Shown: positions 42,895 to 53,289 of the stretch, one piece after another | Layout: every line of letters begins with the position of its first letter | Numbering within the stretch: position 1 is the first letter of the stretch | Assembly: GCF_036499745.1 (NCBI RefSeq) | Contig: NZ_DASYDG010000031.1 | Coordinates: 1-64,000, forward strand | Length of the DNA stretch: 64,000 nucleotides | Direction of reading: 5' to 3' | Source of the DNA: Pinirhizobacter sp036499745 | Lineage (GTDB): Bacteria; Pseudomonadota; Gammaproteobacteria; Xanthomonadales; Rhodanobacteraceae | Notes under the pieces: model-generated | Told to the model about the DNA's origin: nothing | Databases searched by the model: none | The model's input: only the letters and a program-made list of their open reading frames with translations | Program-made: the position numbers and the translations under genes

Positions 42895-44307
42895 TTAGGC
42901 CGCCTTCTTCGCACCCATGTCCTCGGCCTTCTTGATGGCCTCGTCGATGCCGCCGACCATGTAGAAAGCCTGCTCGGGCAAGTGATCCACTTCGCCCTCG
43001 ACGATCATCTTGAAGCCGCGGATGGTTTCCTTCAGCGGCACGTACTTGCCCGGCGAACCGGTGAACACTTCGGCCACGTGGAACGGCTGGGAGAAGAAAC
43101 GCTCGATCTTTCGGGCGCGGGACACCGATTCCTTGTCGTCCTGGGACAGTTCGTCCATGCCCAGGATGGCGATGATGTCCTTCAGTTCCTTGTAGCGCTG
43201 CAGCGTGCCCTGCACCTTGCGGGCCACGTCGTAGTGCTCCTGACCGATCACGGCCGGGTCCAGCTGGCGGCTGGTGGAATCGAGCGGATCCACCGCCGGG
43301 TAGATACCCAGCGATGCAATGCTGCGGCTCAAGGTAACCGTGGCGTCCAGATGCGCGAACGTGGTGGCCGGCGACGGGTCGGTAAGGTCATCCGCGGGCA
43401 CGTATACCGCCTGGATCGATGTGATCGAGCCGGTCTTGGTGGAGGTGATGCGTTCCTGCAGCACGCCCATTTCTTCGGCCAGGGTGGGCTGGTAGCCCAC
43501 GGCGGAGGGCATGCGGCCCAGCAGCGCCGACACTTCGGTACCGGCCAGCGTGTAGCGGTAGATGTTGTCGACGAACAGCAACACGTCCTTGCCCTTGCCG
43601 GTTTCGTCCTTCTCGTCGCGGAAGTACTCGGCCATGGTGAGGCCGGTGAGCGCCACGCGCAGGCGGTTGCCCGGCGGCTCGTTCATCTGGCCGTACACCA
43701 TCGCGACCTTGTCCAGGACGTTGGAGTCTTTCATCTCGTGGTAGAAGTCGTTGCCCTCGCGGGTACGCTCACCGACGCCTGCGAACACGGAAAGACCCGA
43801 GTGCGCCTTGGCGATGTTGTTGATCAGCTCCATCATGTTGACCGTCTTCCCCACGCCGGCACCGCCGAACAGCCCGACCTTGCCGCCCTTGGCGAACGGG
43901 CACATCAGGTCGATCACCTTGATGCCGGTTTCCAGCAACTCGCTGGCGGCTGCCTGGTCGTCATACGACGGGGCGGCGCGATGGATCACCCAGGTTTCCT
44001 TCTCGCCGATCGGACCGGCTTCGTCGATCGGGTTGCCGAGCACATCCATGATGCGGCCGAGCGTGGCTGCGCCGACCGGCACCTTGATGCCTTCACCGGT
44101 ATTGCGGGCTACGAGGTTACGGCGCAGGCCATCGGTGGAACCCAGCGCAATGGTACGGACGACGCCGTCGCCCAGCTGCTGCTGTACTTCCAGCGTGATA
44201 TCGGTGCCGTCGATCTTCAGTGCGTCGTAAATCTTCGGCACCTGGTCGCGCGGGAATTCGACGTCGACGACCGCGCCGATGATCTGTACAACTTTGCCCT
44301 GGCTCAT
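42895..44307 (-). CDS. atpD: F1F0 ATP synthase beta subunit
   Basis: A 470-residue catalytic subunit. It contains the Walker A sequence GGAGVGKTV, the catalytic Glu in GVGERTREGNDFY and Walker B (DVLLFVDNIYRYT), and ends with the helical domain. The ATG at 44307 starts MSQGKVVQIIGAVVDVEF, the family N-terminus. The same frame stays open for another 650 bp upstream through atpG, but that stretch is not protein-like. The gap to atpG is 71 bp. Confidence 0.97.
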   Translation of the reverse strand: MSQGKVVQIIGAVVDVEFPRDQVPKIYDALKIDGTDITLEVQQQLGDGVVRTIALGSTDGLRRNLVARNTGEGIKVPVGAATLGRIMDVLGNPIDEAGPIGEKETWVIHRAAPSYDDQAAASELLETGIKVIDLMCPFAKGGKVGLFGGAGVGKTVNMMELINNIAKAHSGLSVFAGVGERTREGNDFYHEMKDSNVLDKVAMVYGQMNEPPGNRLRVALTGLTMAEYFRDEKDETGKGKDVLLFVDNIYRYTLAGTEVSALLGRMPSAVGYQPTLAEEMGVLQERITSTKTGSITSIQAVYVPADDLTDPSPATTFAHLDATVTLSRSIASLGIYPAVDPLDSTSRQLDPAVIGQEHYDVARKVQGTLQRYKELKDIIAILGMDELSQDDKESVSRARKIERFFSQPFHVAEVFTGSPGKYVPLKETIRGFKMIVEGEVDHLPEQAFYMVGGIDEAIKKAEDMGAKKAA

Positions 44308-44378
44308 GGATCTGCTCCGGATGGATCTTTGTGTGTACGTGTCGGCGCCGCCGTGGCGTCGCCTATGGATGTGTTGCC

Positions 44379-45275
44379 TTAGACCGCCGCGGCGCCGCCG
44401 ACGATTTCGGAAATTTCCTGCGTGATCGCCGCCTGGCGCGCCTTGTTGTAGACGAGGGTGAGCTCGTCGATGACCTTGTTGGCGTTGTCGGAGGCGGCCT
44501 TCATGGCCACCATGCGGGCGGCGTGCTCGCTGGCAAGGTTCTCCAGCGCCGCCTGGTAGACGATGGATTCGATGTAACGGCCCAGGAGGTGCTCGAGCAC
44601 CGTGCGCGCATCGGGCTCGTAGATGTATTCCCAGTCGTGCGACTGTTCGGTCTTGACGCCCGAATCGTGGGCCACCAGTTCCTTGGCCACGACGGTGAGC
44701 GGCAACAGGGTTTCCACCGTCGGCTTCTGCACGATGGTGTTGACGAAGCTGTTGTACACCAGCAGGACGCGGTCCAGGCGCTTGGCCGTGTAGGCATCGA
44801 GCACGACCTTGATCACGCCGATCAGGTCTTCCACCCGCGGCTTCTCGCCAAGGTGCGCGGCGGTGCCGATCAGGTTCACGCCCTTGATGCGACGGAAGAA
44901 CTGGATGGCCTTCTGGCCGACGGCGACGATGTCGACACCGGCGCCCTGGGCCTGCCATTCACTGATGGTGGCAAGCGTGCGGCGGAACAGGTTGGAGTTG
45001 AGGCCACCGGCAAGCCCTCGGTCGGTGGAGACCACGATGATGGCGATGTTGCCGACCGACGACCGCTCGGTGAGGAACGGATGCGGGAAATCGGTGTTGG
45101 CCTGGGCCACATGCGCTATCACCTTGCGCATGGCCTTCGCGTAGGGACGCGAGGCCTTCATCAGGTCTTGCGCCTTGCGGATCTTCGAGGCCGAGACCAT
45201 TTCGAGCGCGCGCGTGACCTTACGCATGTTCTGCGTGCTCTTGATCTTGGTTTTGATTTCGCGACCGCTGGCCAT
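44379..45275 (-). CDS. atpG: F1F0 ATP synthase gamma subunit
   Basis: A 298-residue rotor subunit. The N-terminal coiled coil (MASGREIKTKIKSTQNMRKVTRALEM) and the C-terminal helix (AMKAASDNANKVIDELTLVYNKARQAAITQEI) that enter the alpha-beta ring are fully conserved. It is slightly longer than the E. coli protein, because of the loop around ESIVYQ and ETLLPL. It lies between atpA (60 bp) and atpD. Confidence 0.96.
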   Translation of the reverse strand: MASGREIKTKIKSTQNMRKVTRALEMVSASKIRKAQDLMKASRPYAKAMRKVIAHVAQANTDFPHPFLTERSSVGNIAIIVVSTDRGLAGGLNSNLFRRTLATISEWQAQGAGVDIVAVGQKAIQFFRRIKGVNLIGTAAHLGEKPRVEDLIGVIKVVLDAYTAKRLDRVLLVYNSFVNTIVQKPTVETLLPLTVVAKELVAHDSGVKTEQSHDWEYIYEPDARTVLEHLLGRYIESIVYQAALENLASEHAARMVAMKAASDNANKVIDELTLVYNKARQAAITQEISEIVGGAAAV

Positions 45276-45335
45276 GTGCTCTTCCGTCTTGTTGGTTTAC
45301 CGCGCCGGCGGGCGAACCCGCCGGCGGTGCATCAG

Positions 45336-46886
<1,551 letters not shown>

Positions 46887-46914
46887 GGTCGTTTCCTGGA
46901 ATTTGAAACTGGGT

Positions 46915-47448
46915 TCAGTGCGTCAGCGCCGTGGCCAGGCGCGCCAGACGGCCGCGCGCTGAACCGTCGATCACTTCCTCGCCGGTATCGATCACCACGC
47001 CGCCGAGCAGCGCGGCATCGACATGCGCCTGGATTTCGATCTCGCGCTTGAAGCGACGCTTGAGCGATGCCTTGAGCGTTTCGGCCTGGGCGGCATCGAG
47101 CGCCAGCGCGCTGGTCACCTTGACCAGCAAGGTGTGTTCAGACTCACGCTTCATCTCGTCGAAGAGCTCCTCGACTTCCGGCAGCAGCGACAGGCGACGC
47201 TGGTCGGCCAGGGCTGCCAGGAACGAGCCAAACGGCGCACTGGCGTCCATGCCCGATGGCAGGTGCAGGGCAACAAGCTGCGCCGTCTGCACGCGCGGGT
47301 CGTTCAGCAGGTCGTGCACTCGGGCGTCGCCGGAAACGGCGGCCGCGAACGCCAGGGCCCCGGACCAGTCGGCAAGCTTGCCCTCCGCATGCGCGATCTC
47401 GAAAGCCGCACGTGCGTAGGGACGGGCGAGGGTGAGCGCCTGGGCCAT
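46915..47448 (-). CDS. atpH: F1F0 ATP synthase delta subunit
   Basis: A 177-residue peripheral-stalk subunit joining F1 to the b subunits. The N-terminal six-helix domain (LTLARPYARAAFEIAHAEGKL) and the conserved C-terminal strand (HVDAALLGGVVIDTGEEVIDGSARGRLARL) are clear. It follows atpF with a 2-bp gap. Confidence 0.94.
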   Translation of the reverse strand: MAQALTLARPYARAAFEIAHAEGKLADWSGALAFAAAVSGDARVHDLLNDPRVQTAQLVALHLPSGMDASAPFGSFLAALADQRRLSLLPEVEELFDEMKRESEHTLLVKVTSALALDAAQAETLKASLKRRFKREIEIQAHVDAALLGGVVIDTGEEVIDGSARGRLARLATALTH

Positions 47449-47450
47449 GG

Positions 47451-47921
47451 TCAGATCTCGGCCGCGAGCTGATCGAGCATGGCCTTGTGCGAGGCCGGAT
47501 CGATTTCACGCTGGACGATCTTCTCCGCACCGCGGATGGCCAACTGGCTCACCTGCGCGCGCAGCTGCTCGCGGGCCTTCTGGGCCATCGAGGCGATGTC
47601 GTCCTGGGCCGCGGCCTTCAGGCGATTGATCTCTTCGATGGCATCCACACGGGCCTTGTCGATGATCTGGTTGGCCTGTTGCTGGGCCTTGTCGATGATC
47701 TCGGACGACTGCAGGCGCGCCTGCTTGATCTCGACGGCAACCCGGGCATCGGCGTCCTTGAGTTCCGAGCGCGCGCGTTCAGCCGCGTCCAGGCCGTCGG
47801 CAACCTTTTTTTGACGTTCTTCGATGGCGCCGTTGATCTGGGGCCAGATGAACTTGGTGGTAAACCAGACCAGTATCGCGAACGATAGCATCTGGCCCAG
47901 GAAGGTCATGTTGATATTCAT
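47451..47921 (-). CDS. atpF: F1F0 ATP synthase b subunit
   Basis: A 156-residue peripheral-stalk subunit. One N-terminal membrane helix (LSFAILVWFTTKFIWP) is followed by a long charged coiled coil (VADGLDAAERARSELKDADA and onward) reaching the F1 head. It has the size of the E. coli protein. It sits between atpE (84 bp) and atpH (2 bp). Confidence 0.95.
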   Translation of the reverse strand: MNINMTFLGQMLSFAILVWFTTKFIWPQINGAIEERQKKVADGLDAAERARSELKDADARVAVEIKQARLQSSEIIDKAQQQANQIIDKARVDAIEEINRLKAAAQDDIASMAQKAREQLRAQVSQLAIRGAEKIVQREIDPASHKAMLDQLAAEI

Positions 47922-48005
47922 GATCTTACCGATATCTCCCGAAACGCATTAACGATGCGGCCACCGCAACGGGCAAGCCCGCTGCGGTGGCATGAACCCG
48001 CTGGA

Positions 48006-48284
48006 TCAACCGCCCGCGGCGGTCTTGAGCATGCCCAGCAGCGGGTTGGAGAACGCCAGCAGAAGTGCGATGGCCAGGCCGATGATGAACGCGGCGTCGA
48101 TCAGGCCGGCCAGCAGGAACATACGGCCCTGCAGCAGCGGAACCAGTTCCGGCTGGCGTGCAGCGGCTTCGAGGAACTTCGAGCCCATGATGCCGATACC
48201 GAGGCAGGCGCCCAGGGCACCGAGGCCGATGATGATGCCGATGGCGATGGCCGTCAGGGCCTGCACGTGTGCGATGAATTCCAT
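48006..48284 (-). CDS. atpE: F1F0 ATP synthase c subunit
   Basis: A 92-residue rotor-ring subunit with two membrane helices joined by a polar loop containing ARQPELVPLLQGRM. The helix 2 segment LLAGLIDAAFIIGLAIALLLAF carries the proton-binding acidic residue as Asp, in a sequence typical of proton-coupled enzymes. No sodium-binding signature is visible. Confidence 0.95.
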   Translation of the reverse strand: MEFIAHVQALTAIAIGIIIGLGALGACLGIGIMGSKFLEAAARQPELVPLLQGRMFLLAGLIDAAFIIGLAIALLLAFSNPLLGMLKTAAGG

Positions 48285-48379
48285 GGTGCTCTCCTACGAT
48301 GCGATAGCGGGTTGGCTAGAACGAAACGAAACAAAAAGTGAGTGGTAAATCGTGCTGCAGTTGACGGGTACTGCCTTGC

Positions 48380-49219
48380 TCAGTGGTGCTCGCGCGCCAT
48401 CGCGATATAGACGATGGTCAGCATCATGAAGATGTAGGCCTGCAGCGCGATGATCAGGATGTGGAAAATGGCCCAGCCCGTGTTGAACAGGACACCCGGC
48501 ACGAAACCGATCCAGCTGATCATCAAACCGGCGATCAGCATGAAGACCAGCTCGCCGCCGTACATGTTGCCGAAAAGTCGCATCGCCAGCGATACCGGCT
48601 TGGACAGGTATTCGACGAGGTTCAGCAGCAGGTTGAACGGCGAAAGCACGATTTTCATTACCGTGCCCTCGGACTGGAACGGTGCGGTGAGCAGTTCCTT
48701 GCCGAAGCCGGCACCGCCCTTCGCCTTGATGCCGTGCGCCAGCACGATGAAGAACACCGCCAGGGCCAGGCCGATCGTCGTGTTCACGTCAGCAGTGGGA
48801 ACCATGCGGAAATACGTGTGATGGGCCACTTCATGGCCGCGGAAGGTCGTAACCAGCCAGCCGGCAAGATCCACCGGCAGCAGGTCCATCGCGTTCATGA
48901 AGAACACCCACATGAAGATCGACAGCGCCAGCGGCGTGATCGTGCGGCGGTCGCCGTGGAACGTATCCTTGACCTGGGTATCGACGAACTCGACGATGAT
49001 CTCGACCAGTGCCTGCGCCTTCGAGGGCACGCCGGAACTCGCCTTGCGCGCCAGCAGCCAGAACCACAGGCAGAAGAGTGCACCGAGTACGAGCGAAACC
49101 ACGATTGAATCCAGGCGCACGTCCCAGAAGGAGCCTGCGCCCGGACGTGTGGTCACCACCAGATGCTCAAGGTGATGCTGGATGTATTCGGTCAGACCGC
49201 CCTGCGGTTCACTTGCCAT
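48380..49219 (-). CDS. atpB: F1F0 ATP synthase a subunit
   Basis: A 279-residue membrane subunit forming the proton half-channels. It has an extended N-terminus, five to six helices and the essential Arg in SLAMRLFGNMYGGELVF. It lies 3 bp after atpI and 95 bp before atpE. Confidence 0.95.
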   Translation of the reverse strand: MASEPQGGLTEYIQHHLEHLVVTTRPGAGSFWDVRLDSIVVSLVLGALFCLWFWLLARKASSGVPSKAQALVEIIVEFVDTQVKDTFHGDRRTITPLALSIFMWVFFMNAMDLLPVDLAGWLVTTFRGHEVAHHTYFRMVPTADVNTTIGLALAVFFIVLAHGIKAKGGAGFGKELLTAPFQSEGTVMKIVLSPFNLLLNLVEYLSKPVSLAMRLFGNMYGGELVFMLIAGLMISWIGFVPGVLFNTGWAIFHILIIALQAYIFMMLTIVYIAMAREHH

Positions 49220-49222
49220 GCC

Positions 49223-49588
49223 TCAACCCTTGAATCTGAATGCGAGCAGATTTACCGCGAATGCAGCCGCCAGACCTGCCAGGGCGGCCAACGGCGGCAG
49301 CTTCCAATGAACCAGAACCAGCAGCAGCCCACCGACGATGACGACCCATTTAAGGATCGTTCCCGCGATAAGGCGCCCCAACATGACCGCTCCGCCACCC
49401 ATGCCGCTGAAGGTTCGCGCTGCCATAAGCGCGTTGCCCAAAGCGACCAGCAGCGCACTCAACGAGGCGGCCAGTGCATAGCGCCAGCCCAACCCGAGGA
49501 ATGCGAGGCCCACCAGCGCCGCCACGGCAACCTGCCACATGAACAGGCGCAAGGCCAGACGACGACCGACGGAAAGATTGTTAAGCAC
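49223..49588 (-). CDS. atpI: ATP synthase assembly protein AtpI
   Basis: A hydrophobic protein of about 121 residues with four membrane helices, first gene of the atp operon. AtpI assists c-ring assembly or Mg2+ supply. GTG at 49588 (then LNNLSVGRRLALRLFMWQ) is chosen. A longer form from TTG 49633 is possible, but it adds 15 residues that look non-coding. The sequence ends in LAFRFKG, 3 bp before atpB. Confidence 0.8.
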   Translation of the reverse strand: MLNNLSVGRRLALRLFMWQVAVAALVGLAFLGLGWRYALAASLSALLVALGNALMAARTFSGMGGGAVMLGRLIAGTILKWVVIVGGLLLVLVHWKLPPLAALAGLAAAFAVNLLAFRFKG

Positions 49589-49660
49589 GCGATGGTTCCC
49601 GTGACGGTTTCGCACTAGGCGCCACCGAGTCAACGACGGGCCACGGTTTCGATCCGAGAA

Positions 49661-49690
49661 AGTATATCAGCGAGCGATTTGGCGTAACAA
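49661..49690 (-). promoter_or_regulatory. Probable promoter of the atp operon
   Basis: On the minus strand TTGTTA (49685-49690) is followed after 18 bp by TATACT (49661-49666). Transcription would start near 49654, about 65 bp before the atpI GTG. No other good match lies in the gap to queD. Confidence 0.55.
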
Positions 49691-49766
49691 GCTACGACGC
49701 TGCGACAGGATGCCCCAGGACGTGACCGGGCACGCATCCTCAGGACATGGGCCTTATGACTATTTC

Positions 49767-50147
49767 CTAGTGCGACGCAGCATCCGAAGCGCGGAAAGAG
49801 GCCCCCGAGGTGCAGGTTTCGTGCACCACCACCTGGTCAAGCCCCGGCAGCGCGGGTCGCAGGCGCTGGAAGATCCATCGGGCCAGGTTCTCACTGGTGG
49901 GATTCTCCAGCCCCTCAATGTCGTTGAGATAGTGATGGTCGAGTTGGTCGTAAAGCGGCGCGAAAGCCGATTTTATGTCCGCGAAATCCATGACCCAGCC
50001 GGTGTGCGTGTCCACCGGGCCTTCCACGTGCAGTTCGACCCGGAAGGAATGGCCATGCAGGCGGGCGCACTTGTGCCCTTCGGGGACATTGGGCAGGCGG
50101 TGGGCCGCCTCGAGGGTGAATACTTTGAAGATGTGCATGGCGGACAT
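49767..50147 (-). CDS. queD: 6-carboxy-5,6,7,8-tetrahydropterin synthase
   Basis: A 126-residue QueD/PTPS-family enzyme in queuosine (7-deazaguanine) synthesis. Zinc-binding histidines are in LEAAHRLP and ARLHGHSFRVELHVEG. The catalytic region with LDHHYLND and the C-terminal VVHETCTSGASF are conserved. The ATG at 50147 (MSAMHIF) is used; MHIF at 50138 is an alternative. It is a single gene at the border of the accessory island to its right. Confidence 0.9.
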   Translation of the reverse strand: MSAMHIFKVFTLEAAHRLPNVPEGHKCARLHGHSFRVELHVEGPVDTHTGWVMDFADIKSAFAPLYDQLDHHYLNDIEGLENPTSENLARWIFQRLRPALPGLDQVVVHETCTSGASFRASDAASH

Positions 50148-50557
50148 TCTACCTGCGGCGGCCTCTCCGCCATCCCCGTCGGCTGTTTCTGACGAGTCGA
50201 TTCGAGCCCCACGTACAGAAACGAAGGCGGGGCTCCTATAGGGTAGGTGTGAACAATGAAAGTTGCCGCCGCGCCTGGATTCAAATTGATGCTGGTTCCG
50301 GCCGGGGAGTGAGCACACGACAAAAAACCGCGCTAGCGCGCAGTCAGACGACTTCAGCCGACATACCACAGGTCGTTAACGGCTTGATTGCCGGACCTTT
50401 TTCCCGACCCTCCTCCGCTGGCTGGCTCCATAAAGCCGAAACCAGCCCTCCCCGAGCGCCGTTCTGCGTCGCAAGCCGGCGGAGGCAGTTCCCGATCTGG
50501 ATCTGTTGTGCGCCGCCGAAGGTCAGGGCGGATGCTCTCAGGTGGCTCGAGATTCGT
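50148..50557. other. Non-coding border of the accessory island
   Basis: This 410-bp stretch holds no convincing gene. Short frames exist on both strands but none has family-like sequence. It contains a weak terminator at 50322-50341. Base composition is mixed, and it separates the conserved queD gene from the toxin-antitoxin pair, so it is a plausible left edge of inserted DNA. Confidence 0.5.
50322..50341 (-). terminator. Weak terminator near the left edge of the island
   Basis: A short self-complementary CGCG-CTAG-CGCG stem is followed on the minus strand by six T residues. The 14 bases ACAAAAAACCGCGC here (50320-50333) are repeated exactly at 53217-53230 in the tRNA-Met terminator, which may reflect common terminator composition rather than an attachment site. 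Confidence 0.4.
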
Positions 50558-51004
50558 TCATCTGAGATATCGCTTGTCGAACCAGAACGGTTCTGGCTTC
50601 GATTCGACGAGGCAGGTAGCCCGCTGTGGATGATCGGGGTTAACCAGGTAGTTGGTGGCATCCGCGATCAGCGACGATGGCACTGGCAGAAGCAACGATG
50701 ACTTCGACTTAAGCCAGCCGTCGCCGATAGCTCGCGTCGTCACGTCATTCGCCTGCCAGCCGGACGGCATGTTCGGCTGTGGATCGATGGCAGCATCGTC
50801 CAGAACCTCGATACGGATAAGTTGCAGCGTTAGCGGAATGTCCGTTAGCGGCAGACGCATATGGGCCAGGGTCTCGATCATGGCCAGCGCTGGATGTTCA
50901 GCGGTGTAAACGATGCGGCGGCCCTTGGTGTGCCATCGGCCGTCATCGTAGAGACCTCCCTCCCCAGTGAGGCCGGGGAAGGCCGAAATACGCCACAACC
51001 GCAT
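50558..51004 (-). CDS. RES-domain toxin (NAD+-degrading)
   Basis: A 148-residue RES-family protein. Members such as MbcT and Res toxins degrade NAD+ and arrest growth. The motif order GRWHTKGRRIVYTAEHPALAMIE gives the conserved Arg, Tyr and Glu that name the family, with Ser residues further on. The ATG at 51004 overlaps the antitoxin stop (ATGA on the minus strand), so translation is coupled and antitoxin is made first. It is the second gene of a two-gene module inside the tRNA-Met-associated island. Confidence 0.87.
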   Translation of the reverse strand: MRLWRISAFPGLTGEGGLYDDGRWHTKGRRIVYTAEHPALAMIETLAHMRLPLTDIPLTLQLIRIEVLDDAAIDPQPNMPSGWQANDVTTRAIGDGWLKSKSSLLLPVPSSLIADATNYLVNPDHPQRATCLVESKPEPFWFDKRYLR

Positions 51005-51438
51005 CAATAGATACCGTTCGCGGTACGGCGTATATGCGACTCAACGATGCGCGCCCCGGCGTCTGTCGCGGCTAACGCCATGGGAGTGATCGGCGCCGAT
51101 CCACGTACATACTCGGCCGGTCGCTTGAACCAATCAATGGCCATTTGGCGATCACCAAAAAGCTCCACAGCCTCCGCGTACACCCGAGCGACGCGCACAA
51201 TCTTCTCAGACTCGCTTTCGTTGAAAGTTTCCTTCTTGGCCACCCGGCGCCGGATGGTGGTCTCAGGTCCAACCAGATCAATTGGAAAACTCAAGACCTT
51301 CGAGATGGCAAGGTAGTTCCTGGTCGCAATCCCCTTCGTGACGGCTTTGAATGCATCACTCTCCGAGGTGAGACGGATCCCGAGGACTTCGCCCATATAA
51401 GTGAAGATGGAAGGGGTCATTTCAGGTGTGTAGGACAT
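51004..51438 (-). CDS. Xre/MbcA/ParS-type antitoxin of the RES module
   Basis: A 144-residue antitoxin. The N-terminal two thirds (VLGIRLTSESDAFKAVTKGI) resemble the Xre-like DNA-binding part, and the C-terminal DUF2384 region (VARVYAEAVELFGDRQMAIDWFKRPAEYVRGSAPI) is the toxin-binding domain. A final segment ending in RRTANGIY would block the toxin pocket. The start has GGAGG upstream. Such antitoxins usually repress their own promoter; an inverted repeat lies just upstream. Confidence 0.85.
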   Translation of the reverse strand: MSYTPEMTPSIFTYMGEVLGIRLTSESDAFKAVTKGIATRNYLAISKVLSFPIDLVGPETTIRRRVAKKETFNESESEKIVRVARVYAEAVELFGDRQMAIDWFKRPAEYVRGSAPITPMALAATDAGARIVESHIRRTANGIY

Positions 51439-51450
51439 AGGAGAGCCTCC

Positions 51451-51482
51451 GCCATGTGGCTAAACTATCCCACCATATGGCG
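51451..51482 (-). promoter_or_regulatory. Possible operator of the RES/Xre module
   Basis: GCCATGTGG and CCAC-CAT-ATGGC form an imperfect inverted repeat around CTAAACTATC, 12 bp upstream of the antitoxin start. The position suits autoregulation by the Xre-type antitoxin. Support is only the symmetry and the location. Confidence 0.35.
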
Positions 51483-51907
51483 CCGCAGGCAAGCGCGAAG
51501 CCCATTTTCGCACGCGTTATGCGGAGACGTCGTAGGATTCGAAGCGCACCGGCCAGTCATTCGGTTCCCGGACCCGGACTAGTAAGAGCTGGTTCGTTGA
51601 CCTCGAACACTCCGGCTGCATGGAGCACAGAGCCACGCAATTCTGAGACTGATCCGATTGCGCTCGCGGAACTAACGCGTGCACAGTTGATCGCTGCGGC
51701 CTCACTCAGAATCACGCCTCCGCAGGATACCCTCGACCTGGACATCGGCGCGGGGGCAGGTCGACACCATCCGAGCGCGGAAGGCTCATCGTGTTGCATT
51801 AGCTCGGATGGACGTGAGCGAGTCACCTAGCAATTGGTCTGAATCACCCACCCTCCAAGATTTGTCGGTGGGATGCTCCAGGCCCGCTACCTGGCCATGG
51901 ACGGCAA
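51483..51907. other. Non-coding stretch inside the island
   Basis: About 425 bp between the toxin-antitoxin module and the acyltransferase gene. Open frames on both strands (up to 124 codons) have no recognisable family character and look like chance frames in GC-rich DNA. A short inverted pair CCCACC/GGTGGG occurs near 51848-51871. It may contain the promoter of the acyltransferase gene or gene remnants. Confidence 0.45.
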
Positions 51908-53017
51908 GTGGAAGTCATCTCGAACGCAAAGCAAGGGGCGCCTGCCGCAGGCAAAAGGCGCCTCCTTTCTATCCAGGCCCTTCGTGCAATCGCGGCGCTA
52001 ACTGTGGTGTTCTCGCATTTCCGCGGGACGGAAGAGCTTGTCCTTCCCGGTCGAACCCTATTGCCGTCCTGGACGTGGGTTGGCTTTGCCGCCGTCAATC
52101 TGTTCTTCGTCATGTCGGGCTTTGTAACTGCGCTTAGTGTCCAAGCAATGCGTGGCGGTTACCGGGATGGTCTTCGATTCTTGTGGTCGCGTTGTAGCCG
52201 CATCCTTCCACCCTACTGGCTTTACACCGCTCTTCTCATAGTTCCGGCTGTTCTAGCGCCCGCAACATTCAACACGGTCGTCGACCTACCGAGGGTCCTG
52301 TCATCGGCCCTATTGTGGCCACAGGGAGAGCTGCCCATCCTGATGGTCGGCTGGACACTCGTCCATGAGGCCTATTTTTACCTGATAGCGGCCTTGGCTT
52401 TGTGGATCGTCCCTAGACGCCACCATACCTTGTGCCTCGGTGGTTGGGCCGCTGTGACCATGGCGTTGAACATATACGCGACGGATGCTTGGCCCGCGTG
52501 GCTCAACCTACTGGCGAGCCCATTCACGCTCGAATTCATTGTTGGAATCATGTTGGGCAAGTACTGGCGTTGTCTGCCTTCGTCGCTTGCCTTACCTGCA
52601 ATCTGCGTCGCCGCCATCATCCTGGCAACCGCGGCGATGGGATCATCCATCCTGGATCCGAGCTACGGGCACCATCCTGGGCGCGTCGCCATACTCGGGA
52701 TAGTGTCGATTCTTGTTGTTCTTTCACTCGTCCAGTTGGAGGCGAGCAGTCGAATCACCCCACCCGCCGCGCTGGTCGCGATCGGCAACTGGTCGTTCTC
52801 CATTGGCTTGTCGCACATTTTTGTGACATCAATGATGGCTCGAGTGTGGCGCCGCCTTGGGCCTGAAATGCCGCTTGCGACACAAGCCGTCTCGCTCGCG
52901 GCTTTCGTTGCAGCGAGTCTGCTGATTGGATGGGCCTCGTATCGCTACTTGGAGCAGCCGTTTGCACGTTGGTCAAAAGTAATGGCTTTCCCACGTCCTC
53001 ACGTCGCCCCACGTTGA
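51908..53017 (+). CDS. OafA/YrhL-like membrane O-acyltransferase
   Basis: A 369-residue acyltransferase-3 family protein with about ten membrane helices. The N-terminal LLSIQALRAIAALTVVFSHF carries the conserved R-x(10)-H pattern (Arg in ALRAIAA, His in FSHF). LFFVMSGFV and RILPPYWLYTALL are further family marks. Such enzymes acetylate or acylate O-antigen, exopolysaccharide or antibiotics. No C-terminal SGNH domain is present. The GTG start at 51908 is tentative. GC content appears lower than in the flanks, consistent with horizontal arrival within the island. Confidence 0.82.
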   Translation: MEVISNAKQGAPAAGKRRLLSIQALRAIAALTVVFSHFRGTEELVLPGRTLLPSWTWVGFAAVNLFFVMSGFVTALSVQAMRGGYRDGLRFLWSRCSRILPPYWLYTALLIVPAVLAPATFNTVVDLPRVLSSALLWPQGELPILMVGWTLVHEAYFYLIAALALWIVPRRHHTLCLGGWAAVTMALNIYATDAWPAWLNLLASPFTLEFIVGIMLGKYWRCLPSSLALPAICVAAIILATAAMGSSILDPSYGHHPGRVAILGIVSILVVLSLVQLEASSRITPPAALVAIGNWSFSIGLSHIFVTSMMARVWRRLGPEMPLATQAVSLAAFVAASLLIGWASYRYLEQPFARWSKVMAFPRPHVAPR

Positions 53018-53162
53018 AGAAGCGCTCGGAAGCGATCCTGTACTTCAGGCGCCAGTATTTGGCGCCGGTCGGCATCACCTGCAGGTACAGGCTCTTGCCC
53101 GCCGAAAGGCGGTAAGCCTTTTCCCTGGGTTTCCCATTGCGCGCCACCACCTGCGGTACCAC
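52999..53162 (-). pseudogene. Tyrosine-recombinase (integrase) N-terminal fragment
   Basis: The minus-strand frame encodes GKPREKAYRLSAGKSLYLQV followed by MPTGAKYWRLKYRIASE. This closely matches the DUF4102 arm-binding domain at the N-terminus of P4-type integrases. Everything after about 55 residues is missing; the frame then runs into antisense of the acyltransferase gene. It lies about 130 bp from the 3' end of tRNA-Met, the classic place for an island integrase. It is a remnant, not a functional gene. Confidence 0.75.
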
Positions 53163-53218
53163 CCGAAAGGGCGCGTCTTGCTGGGACAGGATCGGACGTC
53201 AGGCGACCTGCAAACAAC

Positions 53219-53243
53219 AAAAAACCGCGCAACGGCGCGGTTT
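53219..53243 (-). terminator. Terminator of tRNA-Met
   Basis: Stem CCGCGC/GCGCGG with an AACG loop is followed on the minus strand by a run of T residues, about 50 bp after the tRNA 3' end. It is symmetrical enough to act on both strands. Confidence 0.75.
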
Positions 53244-53289
53244 CGTGATTCTTTCTGGATCCCCGTGGAATCCATCGGGAAGAAGGAAT

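Noticed and set aside
44308..44958. Upstream extension of atpD giving a 687-residue protein
   Set aside because: The extension overlaps atpG in another frame and does not resemble any ATP synthase sequence; the usual atpD start is at 44307.
51456..51830. A 124-codon frame between the antitoxin and acyltransferase genes
   Set aside because: No ribosome-binding site, no domain pattern and low-complexity composition; equally long frames exist on the other strand.
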